Origin: Kineosporia babensis | GTDB taxonomy: Bacteria > Actinomycetota > Actinomycetes > Actinomycetales > Kineosporiaceae | Assembly: GCF_021129305.1 (NCBI RefSeq) | Contig: NZ_JAJOMB010000002.1 | Span: forward strand, 434,001-498,000 | Length of the DNA: 64,000 nucleotides | Direction: 5' to 3' | Shown: piece by piece, positions 44,901 to 56,900 of the stretch | Layout of the letters: each line of letters begins with the position of its first letter | Numbering within the stretch: position 1 is the first letter of the stretch | The notes under the pieces: model-generated | What the model was told of the DNA's origin: nothing | Seen by the model: only the letters and a program-made list of their open reading frames with translations | Databases searched by the model: none | Position numbers and translations under genes: made by a program

Positions 44901-47900
44901 GGTCACCACCGAGGTCTCCGGCTTCGACCCGGCCCGCGCCGAGAAGCTGCTGGGCGACTTCCTGGACGCCTTGCCGGCGAAGCTGCGCGAGCGGTTGTTC
45001 CCCAGCGACGGCCGTCCGGTCCGGGCCCACAACCTGGAGCGGGTGCAGGAGATCCTGAAGAACCCGGAGCGGCACGGCACCTCGCTGCTCGACGGGGTAC
45101 CGGCCGACCTGCTGCCGGAGAACAGCCGTTCCGACGTCCGGATCGGCCGGGCCACGCTGAGTTTCGTCCCGCGCACCGACGTCCGGGTGGACAGCCTGGA
45201 CACCGCTCCCGGCTCGATCACCACCGAGGTCGACAACGCCGCGATGGACGGCTCCAGTCACCTGGGCCGGTGGAACAACGAGATCGCCGCCGGCCCGCAG
45301 ATGACCGTGGCGCCCGGTTCCGAAGGCGGTAACAGCCAGTTCGCCGGTACCCAGACCGGTGAGGGCGCGGCCGCCGGGGTGAACGCCGGTGCGGCGCAGG
45401 GCACCCTGACCAACTCCTCGATCCGGGAGAAGTCGACCAGCGGGGCCTCCGGGTTCTCCCGCTCGGTGAAACACAAGACGTCCGGGGTGCGGGCGGTGGC
45501 CGAGGTCACCGGCGACTTCGTGCTGGAACTGGACATGCTGGTGGACGGGGTCCGGCACCAGTTCTCGGTGTCGGCCGACCAGGTGACGATGAAGCGTCAG
45601 TTCGACGCCCAGGGCCTGCGGCACACCCACCCCGAGGCCGGCCCGATCACCCTGGACAACCGGCTGCGGCGCAGCCCGGGCAAGCTGATCAAGGACCCGC
45701 CCGCCGCCGAGCCGGCCCAACCGCCGCGCCGGAGCCCGGGCAAGCTGATCAAGCCGATCCCGGCCGAGTTGGGTGGCCGAGCAACTCCGTTCGAGATTCA
45801 GGTCACGAGCGAGGTCGAGATCACCCATGACGGTGAGGTCACGCCGGACGACCCGCACGAGGCCCTGGCCGGCCTCCAGGGTGACCCCGGCAACCAGGTC
45901 GAGATCACGGCTGAGCCGGCCCGCCGCAGCCCGGGCAAGCTGATCAAGCCGATCCCGCCGGAGTTCGGTGGGCCCGAGCCGGAGCCCAAACCGGTCCCGG
46001 CGCGCGACCAGACACCGCGGCGCAGCCCGGGCAAGCTGATCAAGGACATCCCGGACGAGGTCAGGAACCGGCCCGCCCCGGAGCCCGACCCGGACACCGT
46101 CGGCGCGGCCCCCTGGCCGCACCGCTACGCCACGCCGGAGCCCACCGAGGGCCGCGACGCCCTGCGCTCGGCTCTGCGCAGCGCCGTGTACTCGGTCGTC
46201 GGCCCAGACACCACCGACCGGTTCGCCGCCGACCAGCGGGTCAAGGACATGAGCACGATCGCCAGCGTGCACAGCATGCTGCGCTCGGTGCACGAGAAGT
46301 CCACGGAGGTCCTGCGCGGGGTCACCGTGCAGGCGGTGATGCTGAACCCGCGCTTCGACGGAACCGTCGGCCAGGCCGAGACCTTCACCGACAACCCGGC
46401 TTCCGACGTGCTGGCCCCGCCGCCCGCGATGGAGTCCGACGAGCGCGACATCCGCACCCGCACGGTCGGGGTCGGCTCGGCCGGTGTGCCGGTGGTCAGC
46501 GCGGTCGCCACCACGGCCACGCCCGCGGTGCCGTTGCCGACCGTGCAGACCACCAAGTACGTGGGTGACCAGCTCGGTGGCAGCGCCTACACCGGCAACC
46601 GGGCGGGCGTGACCGAGGAGCACGCCGCCCTGGTCTACGACCTGCGGTACCTGGTGAAGACGGCGGCCGGGACGATCCGGGTGGACGTTCCGGCGGGAGC
46701 CCGCCTGCGGGTGCCGGTCTCGGCTCTGCCCGACCTCAGCCTGCCCGAGGGCCAGGCGCCGATCACGGTGCCGGAGGGCGCGGCCCAGCCTGCTCTTGAG
46801 CACGCCCTGCTGCAGGACGAGCTGACCAAGCTGCACGACCTGGTCCAGACCCGGCTGGCCGCGCAGTACCGGATCGACCGGCTTCTCGAGGCACAGGTCG
46901 GGGTGGACGGCCGGGTCGGGCCGGACGAGCTGGGTACCTCGGAGAAGGCTGACCTTGAGAGCGACGCCGAGAGCTTCGAGGAAAAGGGCATCGAGGTCTC
47001 GGCCGGCGGTGCGGTGGCCGAGACCTCGGACGCGGCGGGTACGCGGGAGTTCCGGGACAGTGACGTTCTGGAGACCAAGGACGAGTTCGGTCCCGTTGCC
47101 GACGAGAAGTCGATTGACGCTCTGCTCGCCGATGACGGCCCGGTCGACGAGGGGGTCCAGCGGGACGCCCGGGCCGACGAGATCGAGGAGCTGCGGCAGC
47201 AGGTCGAGGAACTCGGCGTGCAGATCGACGAGCAGCAGCGGGCGGCGGCCGTGGCCACCGCTCGTTGGGAGGCCGCCAAGTTCCTGGCCGACCAGCGCGG
47301 TACAGAGCTGCCCGAGCCGCTGACGCAGGAGATGTCCGGCGCTCTGCCGGAAGGCTCTCCGGACACGGTTTCGCTGCTCACCATGGACAGCAGCGCTGAC
47401 GCTGAACCGGCGGACGTCCTGGATTCTGATCCGGAAGCAGCCGAGAGCTGGTACGTCCAGTCCGCCGAATCGTCGCTGCCCCCGGGCGATGGGCGCTGGA
47501 ACGATGGCCTTCCCACCGAGGAAACGGCCGCCACCCGGCCCGGTGTCTGGCCGGCCCGTACCCCGCGCATTGCTTCCGCCTCGGCCTCTTTCAGCGCGGA
47601 CGGCACTCCGGTCGTAGGCGCAGCCGGGCTGGCCGGTGGCTCGGTGGTGCTGAGTAGCCAGATGCTGTCCACCGGGCGTTCCAGCGGCGAATCGACGCCG
47701 TCGGACCAGCAGTCGCTAGCCGAGAACGACGCACTGGACAACGAATTCGCCCGTCTGGCGCAGATCGACGCGGACCCGTTCGAAACCCGGGCGAACAACG
47801 AACTGGTCGCCACACTGCGTCCGGCGCTCGACCCGTCCCTCATCGACCCCAGCGACCTGCTCGACCCCTCCAGTCGCCCGGCCGAGAACTCGTTCGCCTC

Positions 47901-50900
47901 GCTGGCCACGCTTCTGCGCAGCGGCACGGTACGCCCGCCCAGCGAGACGGCCAGCGAGTCGTCCACCGACGCGGTGCTGGATGAATTCGCCCGTCTGGCC
48001 CAGATCGATCCCGAAGTGTTCGCCGCTCCCGCGGCCGGCAACACCCAGTTGGCGGCGGTGCTGCGGGCACTCCTGGGCACGCCCGCCGACTCCGATTCCG
48101 CCGACCCGGCCGGGATTCTGGACCCGAGCAACCCGAGCAACCCGAGCAACCCGACGGGCCAGATGGCTTCCCTGGCGGCCATGCTCGAGGGCGACGGCCG
48201 TCCGGCCGACAGCCTGACGGAGGAGTTCAACCGCCTGGCCCAGATCGACCCCGACGTGTTCCGGGCGTCCGGGCTGGAGCAGTTGCAGGCGCTGTTCGAC
48301 CCGACCAGCGGTGCGGCCGGCGACGGATTTGCCTCGCTGGCGGCGTTCTTCGGCGGCGCCCAGGACCGCTCGGGCGAGCGTTCCGGGGATTCGGCAACGG
48401 ACGATGTGGCCGGCCTGGTCACGGATCCGGACTCCGGCGACGGTGAGGTCCGAACCTCTGAGAACAGTGGTGAGGGCAGCGGGCTGCGCCCGGCCGACCC
48501 GGCAGCCGAGGATTCCGGTGGTCGCTCCGGCGAGGAGACCACCCGGCGGTCCGGCGAGGACGTCGTGGAGCCGGCCGTCGACCGTTTCGGCGAACTGCTT
48601 TCGGACGATCCTGATTTCGTTCCGGCGGACCTGGCTGACCCCGAAGTGCTGGGCACCGAGCGGATCTCGCCGGAGCAGCTGCACGACATGGTCCTGCGGG
48701 CGGTCACGGCCGAGCTGGAGGGCGACTTCCGGGGTGAGGACGATGGCCGCCTCGACACCATTCGTGAATCGCCGGAGCCGGGGGAGAACCTCGACACTCC
48801 GGAAGGAGAGCGGCCCGCGCGGAACCGCGAGGGTGACTCGGCCCGCGAAGGTGACCCGGCTCGGGAGAGCGACCCGGCGCGTGAAGGTGACTCTGCGCGT
48901 GAAGGCGATGTGGTGCGCGAGGGCGATCTTGCGCGGGAGGGTGACACCAGGCGGGAAGGTGACCTGGCTCGAGAGGGTGACTCGGCTCGGGAGGGTGGCC
49001 TGGCGCGTGAAGGCGATGCGGTGCGCGAGGGCGATCTTGCGCGGGAGGGTGACAGCAGGCGGGAAGGTGACCTGGTTCAGGAGGGTGAGCTTGCGCGCGA
49101 TGGTGATCCGCTCCGGGAGAGCGACACTGGGCGCGAAGGTGAGCTGACTCGGGAGGGTGACCCGGTCCGTGAAGGCGACTCGGCTCGGGATGGCGAGCTC
49201 GCGCGCGAGGACGACATCCGGCGTGAGGGTGACCGGAGCCGGGAGAGCGACTCGGCCCGGGACGGTGACCGGACTCGTGAAGGCAACCGCGAGGGGGAGC
49301 GGGATAGCACCCGGGAACGTGAGGGTGACTCGCGCCGTGAAGGTGAGCGTGAGGGTGACGCGCGGCGCGAAGGTGAGCGTGAGGGCGAGCGCGAAGGGGA
49401 CTCGCGCCGTGAGGGGGACCAGGAACGGGAAAGTGACCAGGATCCCGAGGGCGACCCGCGCCGGGACGGTGAGCAGGACGTCCTTACCCGGATGCCCCCC
49501 GTCGCCGCCGACTTCCGGATCGGCCTGCCGATCCGCGACAACCTGGTGCGCCGGATCCAGTCCTCCCTCGAGGAGATCGGCGCGCTCGACAGCTCCCTGG
49601 GCAACCGCTGGCACCGAGGCCTTCAGTCAGCCATCGAACAGCAGGTGACCACCAGCGCCCTCACCCAGCTGGTGACCCCCCGACCGGACGGCCGCGCCCA
49701 GGTGCGCACCATCGTCCTCAGGCAGGAGTCTCGTACCATCGCCCCCTCGAACCGGTGGGTCAGCGTCACGATCCGGGCCACCAGCGAGGCCGACCCGGGC
49801 AACCCCGGCGTGCCGGTGGTCAGCTTCTCCGCCTACACCCAGTACCGGGTCGGCCCGCGTAACTGGGTCAGCAACATCACCTGGTCCGGGCTGCGCCGCC
49901 GGATCGGTGGCGAAGACTTCGTCGGGGAGCAGACCCGCCAGCGCAACGCCGAACTGTCGCCGGCCGAGTTCGGTTTCAACGCTGACGGCACGCCGCGGGT
50001 CTACCGGTACGAGCGCGCTGGGGACCTGGCGTACGTTCCCACCGCTCCCCGCCGCCCGCTGAACCCGCCGATGACGGTGCCGCCCGCGGAGCGTTCGCCG
50101 CGAGGCGAGGAGGACGCGGCGCCGGCCGTCACTCCGTGGCAGGACCCGGCTCAGGGTCTGCTGCGACGGGCTTCGCTGGCTGGGCACGACATCCCGACCC
50201 GGGCCCGGCCGCTGAACGAGACCCGGCCCACCGGGCGGGAGACGACGGGGAGCACGCAGGACGGTTACCAGCTGCTGCGGACCGCGCGGGGGGCTCGGTT
50301 CGCCGACCGGAAGCTGAACAACGCTTACGAGCGCACCGGCGCTACGATCGAGCGGCTGCAGGTGGACAGCGTGCCGGCCGTGGTCCGGGTGCTGGCCGCC
50401 CAGCAGGTACGCGACCAGCGGCACTACCGGGCGCCGTCGGCGGAGCAGGTGGCTGCCATCGACCAGACCGCCGTAGACGCCGGCAACGAGCTCGCCCAGA
50501 TGGACGTGGTGCTGGTCAGCGCCGACAACGTGCTCGGTCAGCTGCGCCGGGACCAGGCCGCGCAGCTGGTGAACCAGGTCTGGGAGCACGTCGCCGGGAT
50601 CACCGATCTGGGCCCGGACGGGCGGTTCCGGCCGCTGGCCGAGGCGGCCGAGCACCCGGCCGCGGTCAACGAATGGCTGCTGAACCAGGCCGATCACCTG
50701 CACCTGCTGCCCCGGCCGGTCTCGGTGGCGACCACGCTGACCGACGACGCGGGCGCCGAGAGCAGCCGCCGGTCCCGGCCGCCGGTGAACCGGCACAGCA
50801 GTGTTCAGTCGTTGCGCCGCACGCTGTTCGGTCAGCGGCTGCCGCAGCTGCGCCAGAGCCAGACCCGGAGCCTGGACGACCTGCACCCGCGGGCCCAGGC

Positions 50901-53900
50901 GCTGGCCGACTCGCTGGCCGCGAACCCGATCGTGCCGTCCGGGAGCCGGGACGCCGGCCTGGACCGGATCACCCCGGTCCGCTCGGGCACCGGCTCGACC
51001 ACCGACAGCGGCGACGGTGGCACGTCCGGCCTGTCCCGCCGTCCCGCCCTGCGGATCGCGCCGTCCGACGGGCCGCCGGCGCCGACGCTTTCGGTGGTGC
51101 CGTACTTCCCCCGGGCTGCCGGTCAGCTGAACACCACCGATGTGCAGAACATCGCTGCCATGGTGGCTCGGATCCGTTCCCTGGCAACTGCTTTCGATCT
51201 GAACATGGAGGACTCGCAGATCGGCCGGATCACCGAGCCGATGGTGCACGAGTTCGACAGCTTCTTCGGTGACGGCCGGACGATCACCATCGAGGCCCGG
51301 GCCCACCGGCCCAACCTGTTCGGCCGCCGCTCCCGCAGCCAGGTCGACGTCGGGATCCAGCTGCGGCAGGTGCGGCAGGACAGCGCGCTCAGCCAGCCGA
51401 ACACCCAGCACCGGCAGGAGATGTACCCGCGGCGCTCGGCCACCGGCACCAAGTCACGGGTGCGGGGTAAGGGCGGCAGTGTGCCGCTGGCGATCACCCT
51501 GCTCTCGCCGGTGGGTGTGGGTGGCTCGCTGGAACTGTCGGCCGGCTGGCTCAGCCAGGTGGTGCACCGGCGCGACATCGTGGTGGCCGACCAGCGCTCG
51601 CTGCGCAGCAACGGCGGCTCGGAGTTCCCGATCCGCTTCGAGTACGTGATCACTCTGACGCCGACGAAGCTCAAGGCAGGGCAGACGCCGCAGTCCGGTA
51701 ACGTGCCCGGCGCGGCGAAGATGCTGGCCCCGAAGGACCTGCTGGACATCCAGTGGACGCCCGAGGCGGAACGGATCACCCGCGAGGTCACCCAGCAGCA
51801 GAACGACGCCATCGTCACCGCGCCGTCGCTGGCGATCGACGCGGTGGTGGACCTGACCGAGTTCGTCACCGACCCGGACGATGCGGACGGGGACAACCCG
51901 ATCGGCGTGGATCTGCTGACCAGCCGGCGCAACGCGCTGCCGTCGGCGATCACCGCGCCCAGCGCCCCGGGCCGGGAGAACAGCGAACGGATCTCGCACG
52001 GCACGGCGCTGCAGCGTGACCTGATCGGCATGCTGGAGGGCCGTTTCGACTCGACCACGCTGCGCGGGGCCAAGAAGAAGGACTGGACCGCGCTGAACAC
52101 CAGCGCCACGATCACCCACCTGATGCCGCTGGGCGTGGGCAGCTCGGCCAACCAGCGTTCGGCCCGGGTCACCGGCCAGAACGTGGTGCTCAGCCAGGGC
52201 CAGGCGGTCGACCTGAGCGGGGCCGTGGGCCCGGCCGTGGGTGTCCCGGTCACCGACCTGGTGTCCTGGCTGGCCTGGCGGCTGATGGCCAGCGGCGGCT
52301 ACAGCTGGCGCAACACCTCCGACGTGGTGCACTCCACCCAGGACAAGGAGGGCTACCAGATCAACCACCCGCGGGCCCTCTACCTGGCCAGCGTGAACCT
52401 TTCCGACCTGAGCTACCGGCCGGAGACCTCGACCTGGCAGGAGCTGAACCCGGGCGGCCACGAGATCCACGTGGTGCTGAGCCTTTCCAAGTTCGAGGCG
52501 GCCGGGTTCGGCCTGCCGGGGGTGGACGGCGTCAAGCCGATGCTGACCCGCTACGACCCGGCCTCCGGGCAACCGGCCCGCACGTTGCCGGCCTGGTTCG
52601 AGGACGGGCAGGCGCCGGTGGGTACCGGCGTGAACCTGATTCCGCCGCGCGACCTTCCGGGCGAACTTGAGGACGCGGTGCGCGGGTTGGTCAGGGAGGC
52701 GGGCTTCGGGGACTCACTGACTCAGGGACAGGGCGGCCCGCCGACCAACTCCAACCGCACGGCGGTGGAGCGGTACTACAAGGACCTGGAGATCCGCGAG
52801 AAGGTCACGCTGAGCTCGCTGGTGACCATGCGGCCGCGGACGATCGAGTTCGAGCGCGGTTCGCTGGGCTGGAACGACGTGCTGACCGTGACGATCACGC
52901 CGTTCCGGGGCGAGCCGACCTACCAGGGGCACTGGGACAGCGCGCTGGTCCGCTCGATCAACCTGCACACCACCAGCACCTCGTCGGACCAGGCGCGCAG
53001 CCGCCGGGCCGGCTGGCTGACCGATCTGCGGGCCCGTTTCGCCGGCGCGAACGTGGGCCCGGGCGCGGCTTTCCGGATGCAGTGGGAGAAGACCCGCGCG
53101 ACGTCGGCCGGCACGGTGCAGCGCGGGCACGCGCTGTGGATCGGTGACCCGACCACCGACGTGTTCAGCACCGACCTGCACTACGTGATCGAGGCGCAGG
53201 TGGAGCGGCGCTTCCGGCCGTTGGCGGCGCGGCGGCTGGCCGGTCCGGACGCGGCGGCCGACGCGGCCCGGGAGCAGCTGATCCAGGAGGCGGCCGGCGG
53301 CACGACCCGGCGGCAGCAGCGGCTGGCCAGCAGCAGCCCGGCCGACGTCACCACCACCGAACCAACGACGACCGAACCGATGACGACGGAACCGGCGACG
53401 ACGGAACCGGCGACGACGGAACCGGTTACGTCGAGCGAGGCGACGACGGAAGGAATCGCGCCGGCTGGGACCACCACGACGGGTGGGACCACGACGGGCG
53501 ACGGCACGATCAGCCAGGCCACGCAGGACCAGATCACACCGGTTCCGGAAACGACCACCGCGGCGACGACCACCGCGGCGACGACCACCGCGACCGACCG
53601 GACCGCGACCGACCCGGCCACTACCGCCCTGACCACGACCGAGACGCTCACCCCGGGAGACGAAGGCTCGGACGCCGGGGACTCGACCTCCGGGCAGGCG
53701 ATCGTTGCCGACTCCCCGCGTCGTCAGGTCCGGCTGATCCGGCCGACCGTGGTCAGCCGGATCGGCACGATCACCGTGCCCCGGGCCCTGACCCGCACCG
53801 CGGGCTCGCGCGACTGGCCGATGATCGGCCCGTTCCGCTACGACCGCACCGACGTCCCGGCCGGCCGCCAGATCCACCCCCGCCCGGCGATGCTCGACCA

Positions 53901-56900
53901 CCGCGGTACCCCCGGTACCGGGCACGCGGCCGACCGTCGCACGGTGATCTTCGTGAGCCGCGTGGACCAGGTCCTCGACGCGATGAACGACCTGGCCACC
54001 CGGGTCTCGGACGCCGAGTTCGTGCACACCTACCAGAACGAGATCGAGGGCACCTTCGGCCCGGAGGCGCTGGACAGCTCGTTCAGCACCCAGGTCGTCT
54101 ACCGCCGCTACCGCAACGTCGAGATGGCGGCCCGGTCCAGCCTGGACAACTCCCAGGTGCTGCAGGTGCTGCCGCTGGGCATGTTCAGCGAGATGGCCCA
54201 GCTCGGCGGCCAGAGCGCGGGTTCCGGCACCGTGCGCTCGCGGATGTGGGACTTCGTGCTCGGCCCGAGCGGCCGGAGCACGGCCTTCGGCCACTACTTC
54301 CAGGCCTCGCTGAACGGCCGGTTCGGGCAGAGCCGGAACAACGCCGAGAACCTGAACTTCAGCGCCGACCGCGATCTGAACACCGTGCAGGGCCCGACCC
54401 ACATCCTGTTCGTGGTCAGCAGCAACCTGGCCTGGCAGCTGGCCGCCGCGCACGAGATGTCGCGCTCGCCGCTGGCCAACCGGGTCCGCACCCGCCGCGA
54501 GGTGGGCGAGATCTCGGTGCCCAACGGCGCGATCGAGCTGCTCACCGAGCGCCAGGCCCGCCGGGTGACCACCGACCCGGCCACCGGCGAGAAGCTGCTG
54601 GACGGCCTGGACCGGCTGATGGCCCGCAACCGCGCCTGGGGCAACTCGCCCAAGGCCCGGACCTGGCTGCAGGAGCACGGTTACGACCCGGGCAGCGTTC
54701 CGGTGCTGCCGGACCTGCCGGCCGACGCGATCATGACCCTGGAGCCCCCGCCGTACCTGCAGGGTGGGCCGAAGGCCTCGCTGGGCGCCGGTTTCCCGGC
54801 CGAGGTGCCGAACCTGACCTATCTGCTGGACCGGCTGATCACCCGGATGGGCCCGTACGCGGACATGATCTTCCCGCCCGGCGGCCGGGACAAGAAGGAC
54901 AACCGGGGTCTGGCCACGCTGCTGCTCGGCGAGGACGGCGTGGCGGGCTTCCTGAACGGGATGATGGACGGCGGGGCGGTGATCCCGTTGAAGTCGTACG
55001 GCCACAGCGCGGTGAGCAACCGGCTGCAGCGGCCCACTCCGCAGGCGATGGCCACCGCCCACCGTCTGGCCCACGCCGCCGCCCAGGACGGCGACGGGAA
55101 CCCGGGCGGGGACGGAACCGGGGCCGAGACCAGCCGGTCGGCTCAGCGCCGGGCCCAGCGGATGCAGGCCCACACCGACGCGGCCCGCCGCGCCGGGAAG
55201 AACAAGACCGCGATCTTCAGGGTCGAGGTCGAGACCGCGCGGGCGCAGTTCGACGAGGTCATCGCCGACGGCGGCGACCTGGAACTGTACAGCGACGCCA
55301 CGGTCACCCGCAGCCAGCGGCTGGCCCGGATCAACCGGGTGCTGGCCTCGCTCACCGCCGGCTACGGCTACCTCGGCGAGCCCGGGCAGCCGGTGCGGGC
55401 CGCGGTCGGCGCGAACCCGGGGGTCAGCTACCAGGCGGCGTCCGAGAACAGCGCCTCCGGCAGTGAGACCAGCCGGGCTATGAAGATGAACTGGATCGTC
55501 GGGCACCGGGTGGCGTTCCGGGTCCCGATCACCCGGGTCCGGCTCTCGGTGGAACTGCCGAACGGCGCCACTTTCGAGGTCGACGACCGCCCGGCCACCG
55601 TGCCCGGCCCGGACGGCACCCCGCAGATCGCCGAGGACTCGCCGCTGCAGCCGATGCTGGTCGAGGTGGCGGCCAGCACGCTGCGCGCCACCAAGCCCGC
55701 CGACGCCCCGGCCGACGAGCCCGGCCCGGCGCCGATCACCGGTGCGGGCGGCCCGATCTTCCGGTTGGCCCCAGGCGCGTCCTCCCGCTCCGGGCAGGCC
55801 GCCGACCCGGCCGACCAGGGGGTGACCAGCCGGACCGGTAGCTGGAGCCCGGCCACGGTGGAGCAGTACGTCCAGAACTTCCTCGGCGCCCGGCAGCACC
55901 AGATGCCTTCCCAGGCCTACGTCGAGTGGTTCCTCGGCACCCCCGAACTGCGCGAGCTGATGAACGCGGCCAAGGGGCCGAACCGGAACTTCAGCATGGA
56001 CGACCGGACCCGGCTGCAGCTGATCAGCAGCCCGGAGTCGGTGCACGGCTGGCTCCCGCTGGCCGAGACGGAGAAGGGGTTCCAGGCTCCGCGCCGCGGG
56101 CTGACCGTCTACGCCCGGCTGCGCAACGCCGTCACGGTGGCCACCGGCAGCGACTTCCGGATGGGCTTCGAGGACCCGCAGGGTCTGTACCTGCCGTCGG
56201 TGCCGCGCTCGATCACCGCCCCCACCCGCTACCTGACCAACGAGGCCAGCGCCAACATCGGGATGGGCCCGGGTGTGGTGCAGTCGGACAGCCGGGGCGA
56301 GAGCGGCGGTGGCCCCCGGGTGGTGCGCGGCGTCGGTGACCGCGACGCGTTCAGCGACACCTCGGTCCTGAACCGGATGGTCCGCCGGGGTGGGCCCTCG
56401 GTCCTGGTCCGGTACGACGTCGACTTCCTGACCGTGTACCAGGGCCGGCACGCCACCCGGCTGACCGTGCGTACCATCGAGGGCGGCGTCGGCCTGCGGA
56501 TGAACGCCGACATCGCCCGGGACAAGCTCGACTTCACGATGGACGCCCGGACCCGCCAGCCGGACGACCAGCTGAAGGAGCTGGACAAGACCGGCACGCT
56601 GCGCCAGCAGGCCCGGCACACCATGCTGACCCGGGCCCTGGAGCTGCAGCAGCTGACCGACGACCACCGGGTGGAGGAACTCGACGAGGCCGGGCAGCCG
56701 ATCCCGGACCCGGACTTCGAGGCCGCCCGCAACCAGGCCCAGCTGGACCTGCTGCTCGCCCAGGACGCCTACGACCAGGCCGATCACGCGTTCCGCACGG
56801 CGATCATGAACTGGCTCGGGGCCAAGCGGGTGGCCGACCGGGCACTCGACTCCACCCTGGGCGACCAGCGCTTCTCGCATGCCGGCCCGCGCCCGCCGGC

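Larger units (their letters stand above)
40380..56800 (+). other. Beta-rich zone 2 of the giant protein, interrupted by low-complexity arrays
   Basis: Residues about 8794-14267. Many related beta units recur, each with a Gly-rich turn, then a strand such as FVLELDMLVDG, RFEYVITLTP, SYEISVRLVRR or VRYDVDFLTVY. They are broken by acidic and Pro-rich linkers (about 41520-41960 and 46900-48800) and by the arrays listed separately. No named family recognised. Confidence 0.45.

Noticed and set aside
48826-49479. The 18-nt repeats as a CRISPR array.
   Set aside because: Units are contiguous without unique spacers and keep the reading frame.
46635-49604. Minus-strand Ser/Arg-rich frames resembling SR proteins.
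   Set aside because: They are the antisense reading of the REGD array and acidic linker; the plus-strand frame is continuous through both.
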